Assembly: GCA_947625735.1 (NCBI GenBank)
Contig: CANQPL010000015.1
Coordinates: 1-60,400, forward strand
Direction: 5' to 3'
DNA: 60,400 nucleotides
Source of the DNA: an uncultured Clostridia bacterium
Lineage (GTDB): Bacteria; Bacillota; Clostridia; Oscillospirales; Ruminococcaceae
Below are positions 19,708 through 29,007 of the stretch, in pieces. A model generated the notes under the pieces. It saw nothing but the letters and a program-made list of their open reading frames with translations, did not search any database and was not told the origin of the DNA. Every line of letters begins with the position of its first letter. Position 1 is the first letter of the stretch. The position numbers and the translations under genes were made by a program.

Positions 19708-20019
19708 TTATTGACTTTCCTTTAATTTCTGTTTCTGCTTACCTTTAACGATCATCAGAACGGCTGCTAATCCTAAAAATACAAGGATATGTGCTTTGCT
19801 GTTTTCATAAACGGTCAATATCAGATCTTCCTTTTCGGGTTCAGCCGTTTCCTCTGTTACTGTAATATTTTCATTTATATCTGCGGTTTCGCTTTTGTCC
19901 CGAAAATCGGTATAAATCTGAACCGCTATAGCAAGCAAAATCAAAAAAACTGTAAACAACTTTGCTTTAAAGAGGGGTACGTCCTTGTTTTGGTCGTACC
20001 ATTTTTTTATTTTATTCAT
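19708..20019 (-). CDS. Small two-TM membrane protein of conjugation operon
   Basis: 103 residues. One hydrophobic helix at about 18-36 (KLFTVFLILLAIAVQIY) and a second at about 76-92 (AHILVFLGLAAVLMIV) flank a Thr/Glu-rich extracytoplasmic loop. Its ATG lies inside the 3' end of the upstream large membrane protein gene (8-nt overlap, GAGG upstream), so they are coupled. Likely a small structural component of the transfer channel or cell-wall interface; no named family recognised. Confidence 0.55.
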   Translation of the reverse strand: MNKIKKWYDQNKDVPLFKAKLFTVFLILLAIAVQIYTDFRDKSETADINENITVTEETAEPEKEDLILTVYENSKAHILVFLGLAAVLMIVKGKQKQKLKESQ

Positions 20020-22816
20020 CAGGAATATCCTCGCTTTCTGCCTCCGAAATCGGCGTCTGAATATTCCAGTAGTTATTTGGAATATCGCCCTGTTCGGGGT
20101 CTGTCAGTATTTCATAAAATTCCTTTGCACGTTCATTGTCCGACGCTCCGAATTGACGGAAATCGCTTTCATCAATTTCAAGCTCATCACATATAAGTTT
20201 CAGATATTCGTCAATCATCTCGCTGCATTTATCACTGTCAAAGCCGTTGTCCTCGGCTTCGGTAAGCTCCATTATCTTACTTATAAGATCATCTTTTGAA
20301 ATACAATTCTCTATACTTCCGCTGAGATTGTCGTGATCGCCGTCGCAGTAATATTCCCATGAATAACCGCTTTCATAGCTTCCCGTCATTCTCCGCTTAC
20401 AGTTATTCCCTGCACAAGTATTGTTATGAGTAACCTCGGCGGTTATGGGTATGAATTCCGTTTCCTCAAAGAATGTCATTATATCTTCGGGGGTAATGTT
20501 GTAAACATACTCCGTTCCGTCCTCGCTCGTTCCTCCTGTCTGTGCGAGTTTCAGCGATTTGTATAGGGCTATCATTGCAAGCATTTCCTCTGCCGACAGA
20601 TCGCTTTGTATTTCAACATTATCGAAAAGGTTTGTGCCGGCAATGGGCTTTCCGTCAAATTCCTCGGAGTCCTTTACTCCGTTGGGACCGCCGCTGTCGG
20701 TAACTTCATAATGCTGTCTGTTTTCCTCGGCTGTCATGGTATCTTCAAGCTGTTCGATCAGTGCGCTGTATTCTTCCGCTGCCCCCTCCTGCGCCTGTGA
20801 GAGCGCATTTGTTATCGCCTGTGACATTGCGTTTGCAATAGCGTTAGCTTCCTCCGGGGTCTGTGCGCTTGCGATCATGGCTGAAAACTGCTGCTGTATG
20901 CTTTCAATGATGTACTGACATTTTTCGGATAAAAAACGGGAAAAGCTGAGTTCGTCTGCCGCACTCGGATAATCGTATGTCCCGCCGTACCAATCACCGT
21001 AATTGTTATAATAATAGGCTTGTGCAACATCAAGATAATTCCGTATCATCAGCGTGTAACCGTCCAGTACCTCGGCTTCGCTTTCCGCACTTATTTCGGG
21101 GTCGTTGCTGTCATCGCCCGCAAGGGAATATTCAAAGGGACTTAACCATGAAAACAGCGACGCTATGAGCGTTACCGCAACTATAATGATAAAAAAGACA
21201 ACAAATACTGTGCTGAACGCTGCTATTACCTTTATGAGCAGTTTGTTTTTACCGTTATAGGAATTGGTTTTCAGTAATTTCGGAACAAAAGGCAGTATCG
21301 CCTTATTTTCTTTCAGATAAATATTTTTCTGAATATTGCGTTTTGCCGCTTCTTTTTTATCCGCCGTCTTTATTTTGTAACGCTTTTGTTTTTCGGACCG
21401 TCTGTCGTTTTTTTCCTGACGGATATATTCACGCTCGATAAATCTGTATTGCTTTTTCCTGCGCTTTGTATTGGAAAAATCATCTTTATCGGTATGAACA
21501 AACAATCTGCGGGAAACATACCTCTTGACTTCATTGGCGGCTGCGGCAGTACCTGCGCCTGCGGCTGCACTTCCCACGCTGTCGGAATTATTGATTGTTT
21601 CTGCCGCCGTTCTGACTGCCCGCATTCCTGCGACATCATCAATTTTTATGTCTATCAGCTTTTTTATGGGATATGTCACGGCATTGACCGCATTTCCGCT
21701 CCTGACGGCAGATACATATTCGGCTGCGTCCTGTGCAGCTTCGGCAATGCCAACAGGCATATTCTCCTTGCGTTCGCTTGGATAATTACCGTCGCTGTCA
21801 TGCTCATAAAAATGATCGTAAGCATACTGCATTTTGTAGGCTTCCCTGATTTCATCGCTGACTGTCCCGCTGTCATATTTCTCCGAGGGAGCTTCTTCAT
21901 CTGACGGGGCGGCGGTATCACCGATCATTTCCTCGTTTTCCTCCAACATTTCCGCTGTATCAACGTCTGTCCGATCATCTTCGCTTACGTCTGCAACTGC
22001 CGCCGCTGCTATCTTCATTTCGTTCATTCGCTTGATATATGCGGCTTTTTTCATTCGCCGCACTATCTGCGGGTCGGTTTCCTTTTCTTTTTCCCGTATA
22101 ATATCGGGAGTGGCTGAAAAGACTTCATAACGATTTTCCGCTGTAGGCTGTTGGGAATAATCCTGTGTACTGCCGTATGAATTGCCATGTTCTGCATCAT
22201 TATCGTAAATCCCGCTTTCAGACTGTTCTTCCTCAACGGTGGCAAATCTTTCGGCGGCGAGCTTAGCAGCGGTCATTTGTCTTATATATGCGGCTTTTTT
22301 CAGCCGTTTATCGTTCTTAGGGTCTGCCGCTTTTTCCTCTTTCTTAGAATTATCCTTAGCTTCGGGTGCTTCGTCCTCCTGTGGGGCTTCGGCAGTATCG
22401 GTAATTTCTTCTGCGGCTGCTTCTTCTATTGCTTCCTCTGCGGTGGGTGCTTCTGTTTCGTTACGGCTTTCCGCTATCATGCTTTCCGCTGCCTGACGTA
22501 TAAGCTCCGCCTTTTTGTAACGCTCCGAGATTTCGGAATAATGTGCCTCTGCCGTATCGTCCGATATATGACTTACCGTATTATCAGACGGCATTTCTCC
22601 GCCGTTATTGTCTTTTTTATCAGAAACAGGAATTAAATCATCAGATCGCTCCGATATTTTTTCCTTTCGGCTGTAGTTCCCCATTGGGGAATTTTCCGGC
22701 AAATGCCGTTTGATCTTTTTATCGGCATACTGAGCGGCTTTCAGCTTTTGCACCGTTTCGTAAACAGAGGAAAGGGAGTGCTGCGCTCCCTGACCTCTCT
22801 TACGTTTTTTTGCCAT
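20012..22816 (-). CDS. Large transfer-channel membrane protein with long cytosolic N-terminus
   Basis: About 934 residues from the ATG at 22816 (MAKKRKRGQG), chosen because AAAGGGAG stands just upstream. The first ~550 residues are charged and disordered. They contain three related segments (YKKAELIRQAAESM, LKKAAYIRQMTAAKLA, MKKAAYIKRMNEMKIA). One TM helix (AFSTVFVVFFIIIVAVTLIA) follows, then a ~370-residue exported domain with CAGNNCKRRM and paired cysteines. It occupies the slot of the CD1107/CD1108-type mobile-element proteins next to VirB4. I see no NlpC/P60 or lysozyme active site, so it appears structural. The repeat at 22677-22693 is read as ENSPMGNYS. Confidence 0.7.
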   Translation of the reverse strand: MAKKRKRGQGAQHSLSSVYETVQKLKAAQYADKKIKRHLPENSPMGNYSRKEKISERSDDLIPVSDKKDNNGGEMPSDNTVSHISDDTAEAHYSEISERYKKAELIRQAAESMIAESRNETEAPTAEEAIEEAAAEEITDTAEAPQEDEAPEAKDNSKKEEKAADPKNDKRLKKAAYIRQMTAAKLAAERFATVEEEQSESGIYDNDAEHGNSYGSTQDYSQQPTAENRYEVFSATPDIIREKEKETDPQIVRRMKKAAYIKRMNEMKIAAAAVADVSEDDRTDVDTAEMLEENEEMIGDTAAPSDEEAPSEKYDSGTVSDEIREAYKMQYAYDHFYEHDSDGNYPSERKENMPVGIAEAAQDAAEYVSAVRSGNAVNAVTYPIKKLIDIKIDDVAGMRAVRTAAETINNSDSVGSAAAGAGTAAAANEVKRYVSRRLFVHTDKDDFSNTKRRKKQYRFIEREYIRQEKNDRRSEKQKRYKIKTADKKEAAKRNIQKNIYLKENKAILPFVPKLLKTNSYNGKNKLLIKVIAAFSTVFVVFFIIIVAVTLIASLFSWLSPFEYSLAGDDSNDPEISAESEAEVLDGYTLMIRNYLDVAQAYYYNNYGDWYGGTYDYPSAADELSFSRFLSEKCQYIIESIQQQFSAMIASAQTPEEANAIANAMSQAITNALSQAQEGAAEEYSALIEQLEDTMTAEENRQHYEVTDSGGPNGVKDSEEFDGKPIAGTNLFDNVEIQSDLSAEEMLAMIALYKSLKLAQTGGTSEDGTEYVYNITPEDIMTFFEETEFIPITAEVTHNNTCAGNNCKRRMTGSYESGYSWEYYCDGDHDNLSGSIENCISKDDLISKIMELTEAEDNGFDSDKCSEMIDEYLKLICDELEIDESDFRQFGASDNERAKEFYEILTDPEQGDIPNNYWNIQTPISEAESEDIPDE
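22677..22693. repeat. Near-palindrome copy 6 (in large membrane protein gene)
   Basis: TTCCCCATTGGGGAATT, read as ENSPMGNYS in the disordered N-terminus. Confidence 0.85.
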
Positions 22817-22839
22817 AGGTACATCTCCCTTTCTGTTGG

Positions 22840-25794
22840 TCATTCATCTTCCTTACTGAGCATTTTTGCGGTTTCGCTGAAATTCGTGGACATCTTCTCG
22901 TAAAGCTCCGTGTCCTTCGGAAATTCATCATAGAACGGTATTTTATCCTTACCGCCCAAAACCAGAATTCCGTGTCCTGCGGGAGTATCTTTGACGTACT
23001 TGATCTCGCTGTCCGTAAAATGCAGAATATCCTGCAATTTTGCGGCGTCGGTGGAATTTTGTTTGAGAAGTGCAAGAAATTCGGAATTACTGAGCATTGA
23101 ACGTGATTTTTCATCTTTCAGTAAGTCCTCAACATTTTGTGTAATTCCCGTGAGAACGCCGCCGTACTTTCTCGCACGTTTCCATAGCATTTTGAGATAA
23201 TCAAGGCAGTATTCGTCTGCAAAAAGCAAATGCGCCTCGTCAAAATAGATGTAGGTCGCTCTGCCCAAATCTCTATTGCGTGAGAGTCTGTTCCATATGT
23301 AATCAAGGATCAGCAGCATTGACTGTGTTTTCAGATTGCCGTTCAGATCACGAATATCATAGGAAATAAAGCGGTTATCGGTATCAACATTCGTCTGATT
23401 ATCGAAATACTTTGCCGAACCGTTGACGTACATATCCACGGTAACTATCAGCTTGTCCTGCATTTCCTTATTGATATTTTCAGTTTCCTCTTTCATACAT
23501 TCAAGGAATGTGCCGAGGGTAGGCATATCGGCGGGATCAAGGGTTTCAAGAACGCGGGATTTTATGTATGCCTTTCTTACGCACCTGTCAACAAAGGATT
23601 TTTCCTGTGCGTTCAGCGGGTGCTTAACGTCCATGCAGGAAATGAATGATGTGATAAGCTGACACTTGTCGGCTATAATATCAATTTCATCATCGTCAAG
23701 CAGACGGAAGTCAAAGTCAAAGGGATTGATATAGTTCTTTGAACCGTTTGCAAACCTGACAACAGTTCCGTTAAACGCCTCTGCAAGTTTCCAATATTCT
23801 CTTTCGGGGTCAATAATGATAATATCGGCATTTGTATTCCGCAGGAATACGTCAATAAGCTCACGTTTTACGAAAAACGATTTTCCCGCACCGGGGCAGG
23901 CAAGCACAAATCCCGCAGGATTTACAAGCCCTGTCATTCTGTCAAAGGTTATTATATTGTGGGAAAGAACGTTAAGACCGTAATATACGGAATTGTTCAT
24001 CTGCATTTCCTTGACGTTAAAGGGAATGAATATAGCCACGGATTCAGAGGGCATAGTTCTGAGCCAGCCGAATCTCCGCTGATAGCCGCAGGGCAGACAG
24101 TCATACATTCCGTCCTCCTGCTGCCAAGCCATTTCTCCCTTTACGCAGCCGGAGCGCTTCAATGTGCTTTCAATAATCTCCGCATTATTGCAGAGTTCTT
24201 CATATGACTTCGCCTTAATAAGAATCTGTATATTGGTGAGGAACAGCTTCTGATCGTGCATGGTAATTTTGTCGTAAACGCTAACCATGCTGTCACGCTG
24301 ATTTTTTATCCTCCGGGGCATTTGTGTTGAGAAATTACCGTGCTGTGCCGCCGCAACCTCACGCTTTGCCATATCTGTGTCAATTGCTGTGATCTGCCGC
24401 TGTACCAGCTTTCTTGCCGCTGCGCTGTCATAGGTTTCAATGTTCGTGGTTATCATTATTTCAATTCCCGTTTTCAGCAGATCGGTAAAAATATCGCTTG
24501 TAGCTGTAGCGGGATATTCACGGACATATATGACTTTCGCATAGGTGTCATTGAACATAAAATAATCCTTTTTAAAGTCAAAATAGTCGGGTGAACAGTA
24601 CAGCTTGTCCGTTCCTTTCTTAAAATCTTCCTCATAAAGTATTGGAACGGGACGTTCATTTGTGCCGATATAGAAGTCTTTGAGCATTTCCACACGTTCC
24701 TGCGACGTAAGCTCCCGCAGATCGGTATTTCCGATACGATTAAATGAATTGATCGCTGCAATATCAAGTGACTTGAATTTTCTCTTTGCGGTTTCTTCAT
24801 CGGCGGCTTTTATTGTAAGCGTGATATACATATGCTTTTGAATAGCATTCTGTCCCTTTTTGATATTTTCTTCGAGGACACGGTTATTGTATTCAAAGCG
24901 CAGATTGAAAAAATCGTCCGCCGTCTGTTTCATAAGTATTCGGTGACGAAATTCGTCAACGTTTACCATGCTGTTCCATAAGCAGATCTGACAATCAACC
25001 GTATCGTCAAGGATATTCATAAACTCAATGTACCTTTCAAGGTACGAGTATTGCTGTTCCTCGTCCGCAAGGTTGAAGTTTATATCGTCAAAGGTATATG
25101 CCTTTGAATACATTTTCCTGCCGAGATACCATATGTTATCGGACAATATCTGCTTGTACGGGATAGTGTCAAGTACCTTTTTGGATAAATTGCGTTTTTC
25201 CTTTTCGGATTTGACCTTTTTATCCCTTTTTTTTGAACGTCCTGCTCTGTTGGATTCAAGCCGCTCGGCGTCCCTGTCCTTGGCGTATTTTCTTCTTCCG
25301 GACTTTTTCCTGCTGACGCTTGCTTTCTTGGCGATAACTGCGGCTGCGGCGAACGCTCCAACTATTGCAGGAGCTATCAACTGATCGGGCGTAAGATCAA
25401 GCGGCTGTGTTTCGGCAGGAGCGGCAGCTTTAACTGCCGCTATGGTTTCCTGCGGTTCTGAAATTATTGCTGTAGTTTCCGGTGGAATAACGGGTATGCT
25501 TTCCTCTGTGATGATCTCGTTTTCCTCCGCTGTTTCCTCGGTCATTGTCGTTACTTCCGTTGTGACAGCTTCCGTTTCGGTTACGGTAGTTTCCTGTGTT
25601 TCTACGGTAGTTACTGCCGTTTCGGTAATTTCGGAAGTATCGGTTTCCGTTTCCTCTGCCGTATCTTCTGCCGTGATCTCTGAACCGCTTTCAAATCCTG
25701 CGCTTTCCATAGCCTCTGATACCGCCCTTGACGCTATCTCGGAAATAGCAGCCCCGCCGTCAACCGATGTTGTAATTTCGTTGTTTTCGGGCAT
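22840..25794 (-). CDS. VirB4/TraE-type conjugation ATPase with N-terminal extension
   Basis: 984 residues. The C-terminal ~750 residues are a VirB4 ATPase: Walker A in VLACPGAGKSFFVKRE, Walker B region YIYFDEAHLLFADE, and GGVLTGITQNVEDLL. It powers assembly of and transport through the type IV-like channel at the membrane. Unusually, the first ~205 residues form a Thr/Glu-rich segment (TETAVTTVETQETTVTETE), a hydrophobic helix (APAIVGAFAAAAVIA) and a basic stretch before the ATPase. This would tether it to the membrane. It is immediately downstream of prgI, the usual order. Confidence 0.9.
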   Translation of the reverse strand: MPENNEITTSVDGGAAISEIASRAVSEAMESAGFESGSEITAEDTAEETETDTSEITETAVTTVETQETTVTETEAVTTEVTTMTEETAEENEIITEESIPVIPPETTAIISEPQETIAAVKAAAPAETQPLDLTPDQLIAPAIVGAFAAAAVIAKKASVSRKKSGRRKYAKDRDAERLESNRAGRSKKRDKKVKSEKEKRNLSKKVLDTIPYKQILSDNIWYLGRKMYSKAYTFDDINFNLADEEQQYSYLERYIEFMNILDDTVDCQICLWNSMVNVDEFRHRILMKQTADDFFNLRFEYNNRVLEENIKKGQNAIQKHMYITLTIKAADEETAKRKFKSLDIAAINSFNRIGNTDLRELTSQERVEMLKDFYIGTNERPVPILYEEDFKKGTDKLYCSPDYFDFKKDYFMFNDTYAKVIYVREYPATATSDIFTDLLKTGIEIMITTNIETYDSAAARKLVQRQITAIDTDMAKREVAAAQHGNFSTQMPRRIKNQRDSMVSVYDKITMHDQKLFLTNIQILIKAKSYEELCNNAEIIESTLKRSGCVKGEMAWQQEDGMYDCLPCGYQRRFGWLRTMPSESVAIFIPFNVKEMQMNNSVYYGLNVLSHNIITFDRMTGLVNPAGFVLACPGAGKSFFVKRELIDVFLRNTNADIIIIDPEREYWKLAEAFNGTVVRFANGSKNYINPFDFDFRLLDDDEIDIIADKCQLITSFISCMDVKHPLNAQEKSFVDRCVRKAYIKSRVLETLDPADMPTLGTFLECMKEETENINKEMQDKLIVTVDMYVNGSAKYFDNQTNVDTDNRFISYDIRDLNGNLKTQSMLLILDYIWNRLSRNRDLGRATYIYFDEAHLLFADEYCLDYLKMLWKRARKYGGVLTGITQNVEDLLKDEKSRSMLSNSEFLALLKQNSTDAAKLQDILHFTDSEIKYVKDTPAGHGILVLGGKDKIPFYDEFPKDTELYEKMSTNFSETAKMLSKEDE

Positions 25795-25799
25795 TTATA

Positions 25800-26228
25800 T
25801 CACTTCCTCGTTTTATTTTTTCTTTTATTCGCCTTAGAAATTTTCCGTATTTCTCTGAGTTCCTTTTTGCGCTCCGCCTCTATTTCGGCAATATAAATCT
25901 CCCGCACCTTGTCGTGTATTTTCGTTTCGGCGGGAAGATATGTCATTTTCCTGCGCTGACAACCAAAATAGAAGTCCTTTACCTTAACGGCTATCTTTTC
26001 GATACCCATACCGTTGTATTTTAAAAATCCAACAGCGGCAAGGGGCGCAACTTCAAGGATTATGAGGTATATGAGAATATCTGACGTTACAAAATTTCTT
26101 CCGAAAAGAAAAGTAGCAACCGCAAGAATAAGCATGAGGACCACGCATGCAAGCTGTCTGCCCGTCATACCTAAGAAAAACTGCTCCTTGTATTCCGTAA
26201 CGTCCTGCGGTACGTCTGCTCGTATCAT
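25800..26228 (-). CDS. prgI: PrgI family conjugation membrane protein
   Basis: 142 residues. The N-terminus IRADVPQDVTEYKEQFFLGM with GRQLACVVLMLILAV is the PrgI signature. Two close TM helices (about 24-44 and 49-68) and a basic C-terminal tail follow. PrgI is the VirB3-like partner of VirB4 in Gram-positive type IV secretion. Adjacent to virB4 (5 nt) and to the VirB6-like gene (4 nt), all one operon. Confidence 0.9.
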   Translation of the reverse strand: MIRADVPQDVTEYKEQFFLGMTGRQLACVVLMLILAVATFLFGRNFVTSDILIYLIILEVAPLAAVGFLKYNGMGIEKIAVKVKDFYFGCQRRKMTYLPAETKIHDKVREIYIAEIEAERKKELREIRKISKANKRKNKTRK

Positions 26229-26232
26229 TTCA

Positions 26233-27069
26233 TCAACCTCCTAACGCACGTTTGGTAACTTCGCTTGCTTTTGAAATTGTTACTGCAAGCATTACCACGC
26301 ATAAAAGCGGCGTTGCAAACTGCATGATATGTATGAGAAGTCCGCCGCTGTCGCAGCTATCGGCAAAGGACAGTGTAAGCCCTGTGCTGATCTTGTTGTA
26401 TGCCATAAAGCAAACCGACAAAACTCCCCACTGCATAGATACAGCCGCAAAATTCTTGATAAATGCTATCCCTGCCGAACGTGCCTGCGAATTGACAAGG
26501 GTTGAGAGTGCTACGGGGGAAATGGTTACAAGTATTCCCGTTTCAAACACCACGCCCAGCATGGTTATCACTATCATGGAAAACAGGATAAACAGGACAA
26601 TTGCAACGATCAGCAGGAGAAACGCCATGCAGATATAGTTCAGATCGAGTATTCCGCCGTCCACATCTCCCGCTGTAGCCGCCGCATTGAACGCACTGCT
26701 TATTCCCGAAAATGCTTCCGAATATGACGTAAGCGATACCGATTTGAATATTCCCGATATTGCTCCGACAATATTACCAGTGTTCTGAATAATGATCTCG
26801 CTTACTACCAGCTTCATGGCGATTCGTAACGCTCCCTCAATACCGCCGTTAAAATCAACAGCAGCGCAGTAGGTAAAAGTCTCCATGCAGAAAAAAAGTG
26901 CCATCAGTGCTGCTCCCGCAGCGGTAAAAACGTCTATCGCCGTTCCGCATTCGCTGACAACATCAAATGACACAAGTACGTCAAGGATTGACGCGAACCC
27001 GTCAGCCTCCGTTTTTATCAGATTTACAGCGTCATCAAATGCCTGCTGCCACATACTCGGCTCTCCCAT
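26233..27069 (-). CDS. VirB6/TrbL-like polytopic channel protein
   Basis: About 278 residues from the ATG at 27069, which has GGAG upstream (an in-frame upstream codon at 27087 lacks a ribosome site). Five to six hydrophobic helices include the pattern YICMAFLLLIVAIVLFILF and VVFETGILVTISPVALSTL. The latter resembles the conserved core of VirB6/TrbL proteins. It would form the inner-membrane channel with VirB4 and PrgI. Ends VTKRALGG, a typical TrbL-like tail. Confidence 0.8.
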   Translation of the reverse strand: MGEPSMWQQAFDDAVNLIKTEADGFASILDVLVSFDVVSECGTAIDVFTAAGAALMALFFCMETFTYCAAVDFNGGIEGALRIAMKLVVSEIIIQNTGNIVGAISGIFKSVSLTSYSEAFSGISSAFNAAATAGDVDGGILDLNYICMAFLLLIVAIVLFILFSMIVITMLGVVFETGILVTISPVALSTLVNSQARSAGIAFIKNFAAVSMQWGVLSVCFMAYNKISTGLTLSFADSCDSGGLLIHIMQFATPLLCVVMLAVTISKASEVTKRALGG

Positions 27070-27138
27070 AATAATCGCTCCTTTCAAGTAACCGCAGCAG
27101 GCAAGCTGTCTGCTGCGGTGTTTTCGTATCTCCGGACA

Positions 27139-27540
27139 TTAACCGCCGAGGGAAATGGTAGAGGGAACAAGTGCGCCGACTGCTGCGATAATTGCGCCGC
27201 CGATGAGCGTCTGAAAACCTCGCGTCTTACCGTCTGCGTTATCGTCCTTAAAGCCTACGCCCGTCTGAATACCGCCGACAACGGCAACAAGTGTTCCGAG
27301 TCCGATAATTCCCGGACCCAGAATACCCATAATGCCGTCGATCATGCCCTGAGCAGTGGCGTCCGCTGCCGACGCTGTAACAGAGCAGGCGGTCACTGCA
27401 GCAGGAACGACAAGCATTGCCTTTCCGAGCTTCGTGTTCATCGCCTTGCCTACTGCATTTGCCGCAGTAAGCGTTGCTCTTGCGCCCGCTCCTGCGATTG
27501 TGTACTGTACCTTATTGATCGCATTTGTTACTCTGTTCAT
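27139..27540 (-). CDS. VirB2-like pilin/channel subunit
   Basis: 133 residues. A signal-like hydrophobic stretch (AMLVVPAAVTACSVTASAA, about 41-59) precedes two Gly/Ala-rich hydrophobic helices (ILGPGIIGLGTLVAVVGGI and TLIGGAIIAAVGALVPS). This is the size and topology of VirB2/TrbC pilins. It has a strong AAGGAGG site and sits at the head of the virB6-prgI-virB4 run. A hairpin lies in its leader at 27589-27640. Confidence 0.75.
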   Translation of the reverse strand: MNRVTNAINKVQYTIAGAGARATLTAANAVGKAMNTKLGKAMLVVPAAVTACSVTASAADATAQGMIDGIMGILGPGIIGLGTLVAVVGGIQTGVGFKDDNADGKTRGFQTLIGGAIIAAVGALVPSTISLGG

Positions 27541-27588
27541 GTTAATGAACCTCCTTAAAAAATTAAATTTTATATATCAAGGCTAAAG

Positions 27589-27640
27589 CTCCTGCTGTAC
27601 TTCAGGCACAAGTAAATTATTTTTTGCCAAGCAGCAGGAG
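27589..27640 (-). promoter_or_regulatory. Leader hairpin upstream of pilin gene
   Basis: CTCCTGCTG (27589-27597) pairs with CAGCAGGAG (27632-27640). It lies between the methyltransferase stop and the VirB2-like gene, in the pilin leader about 50 bp from the ribosome site. Could be an attenuator or RNA-stability element. Confidence 0.45.
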
Positions 27641-27665
27641 TCTTTGCCGTGACAGCAATAAAAAA

Positions 27666-27731
27666 GGAGCTTACTGCACGTTTGATGTGCTGTAAGCTCC
27701 GTTAGCTGTTCTGTACCGCCGTTTCGGTACA
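27666..27731 (-). repeat. 66-bp direct repeat copy A with terminator-like hairpin
   Basis: 64 of 66 positions match 28707-28772. It contains the arms GGAGCTTACTGCAC and GTGCTGTAAGCTCC (hairpin, one mismatch, followed by T residues on the minus strand) and codons for TETAVQNS plus stop of the methyltransferase. Confidence 0.85.
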
Positions 27732-28682
27732 GCTATATGTATTTTTCAGATTGCTGAAGATATGGGCGATAACGTCAACGGTCCAGCTGTTGCCTATTGC
27801 TTTGTATCTGTTGGAATTTGCAACTCCCGCCGTATAATTGTCGGGAAGTGTTTGAAGTCTTTCGGCTTCTATCGGCGTAAGTGTTCGGATATGATAATCG
27901 CCGTCGGGTAAGTCTATATTAAAAACTCCTGTCTTAGCTTCAAATCCGTTCAATTTAGAGAAAATTGTTACCGAATTTTCTTTTACGGAATATATTCGCT
28001 TGCCCTTGCCATTTTTACTTTCCCGCAGCACTGCCGCGCTGATCGGCTCTGCGATCAAAGAATTGCGGTGCTTAGACATTGTGTCATAAAAAGTCGGACG
28101 GTACGAACAAACCAAGCAGTAGCTTTTATCCTGCCACGTTATCCCACTGTCGATAATATCTTTAAGATAAATACCTCTGTCCTCCGGCTGAACAACATTC
28201 GGAATGTTCGTCCAATAGCAGCGTTTCCTGTGCTGTGCAGATACCAAAGCCGAATTTATCATTATCTCACGAACGCCAAGTCTTTTGGAGATTTCATCTT
28301 TTATATTCGGGTGAATGCTGTTGTTATTTTCATAAAGAAAATATTTACAGCCGCTTTCCTCTAACGCTCGGACATACTGCATAAACAGTTTAAAGCCCTC
28401 GCCGTTGCAGGAGGTTTCACGATTGCTCTTAGAAATGCTCCAATAGGTACACGGAGAACCGCCGATCAGCAGATCAAAACCCTTGAATTTGGTAAAATCT
28501 CCGTCAAATACATCTCCGTATCGCTCGATATGGGGATAATTTTTCGTGCTGATCCTGATAGGATTCGGGTCTGTTTCAAAAGCAGCATACCGCTCAACGG
28601 GTATTCCCGCTCTCTCCAATGCAAGCATACCGCATGAAATTCCGTCAAAAAGGCTTAATACCTTTATTGGCTTGTATATCAT
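27702..28682 (-). CDS. DNA (cytosine-5) methyltransferase, Dnmt3-like phage type
   Basis: About 326 residues from ATG 28682 (GGAGG upstream). Motifs: SLFDGISCGMLALERAG (I), GGSPCTYWSIS with catalytic Cys (IV), FLYENNNS (VI, ENN rather than ENV), AQHRKRCYW (VIII) and RYKAIGNSWTVDVIAH (X). The ENN variant is typical of small phage/ICE orphans. The last residues (TETAVQNS) and stop are encoded by a 66-bp repeat that also ends the next upstream gene. Likely role: self-protection of transferred DNA. Confidence 0.9.
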   Translation of the reverse strand: MIYKPIKVLSLFDGISCGMLALERAGIPVERYAAFETDPNPIRISTKNYPHIERYGDVFDGDFTKFKGFDLLIGGSPCTYWSISKSNRETSCNGEGFKLFMQYVRALEESGCKYFLYENNNSIHPNIKDEISKRLGVREIMINSALVSAQHRKRCYWTNIPNVVQPEDRGIYLKDIIDSGITWQDKSYCLVCSYRPTFYDTMSKHRNSLIAEPISAAVLRESKNGKGKRIYSVKENSVTIFSKLNGFEAKTGVFNIDLPDGDYHIRTLTPIEAERLQTLPDNYTAGVANSNRYKAIGNSWTVDVIAHIFSNLKNTYSCTETAVQNS

Positions 28683-28706
28683 CTTAATTTCCTCCAAAAA
28701 AATAAC

Positions 28707-28772
28707 GGAGCTTACTGCACGTTTGATGTGCTGTAAGCTCCGTTAGCTGTTGTGTGCCGCCGTTTCGGTACA
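28707..28772 (-). repeat. 66-bp direct repeat copy B with terminator-like hairpin
   Basis: Near-identical to 27666-27731, ending the small 58-residue gene with TETAAHNS. The hairpin probably terminates or pauses transcription between the two genes. Confidence 0.85.
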
Positions 28773-28919
28773 CCGTTTATTCTTTTCAATTCTGCTGATT
28801 ATCTTAGGTTTCTGCTCAATTATCTGAATTTCGTCCCGCTTTGCCTTGATAAGAACATCATTGCCCCTGTCAAGAGATTTTTTGATGATTTCCAGATCGT
28901 TTTTACTTATTTCTGCCAA
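28743..28919 (-). CDS. Small conserved-type hypothetical protein
   Basis: About 58 residues from a TTG at 28919, chosen because AAAGGA stands 9 nt upstream (an upstream TTG at 28928 sits too close to it). Sequence AEISKNDLEIIKKSLDRG followed by DEIQIIEQKPKIISRIEK resembles widespread short Firmicutes proteins of unknown role. Its end, CTETAAHNS, is nearly identical to the end of the downstream methyltransferase (CTETAVQNS) because both genes terminate in the same 66-bp repeat. Confidence 0.55.
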   Translation of the reverse strand: MAEISKNDLEIIKKSLDRGNDVLIKAKRDEIQIIEQKPKIISRIEKNKRCTETAAHNS

Positions 28920-28971
28920 ATAATTCAAGTCCTTTCAAATTTTAATTTTTAATTAAATTTCACAAAAACTA

Positions 28972-29001
28972 TTGACAAAGCAATAGCTTTTAGCGTATAA
29001 T
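28972..29001 (+). promoter_or_regulatory. Consensus promoter of abiF
   Basis: TTGACA (28972-28977), 18-bp spacer, TATAAT (28996-29001). A small inverted repeat, CTATTG (28969-28974) and CAATAG (28981-28986), overlaps the -35 box and may be an operator. Confidence 0.8.
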
Positions 29002-29007
29002 ATTAGT

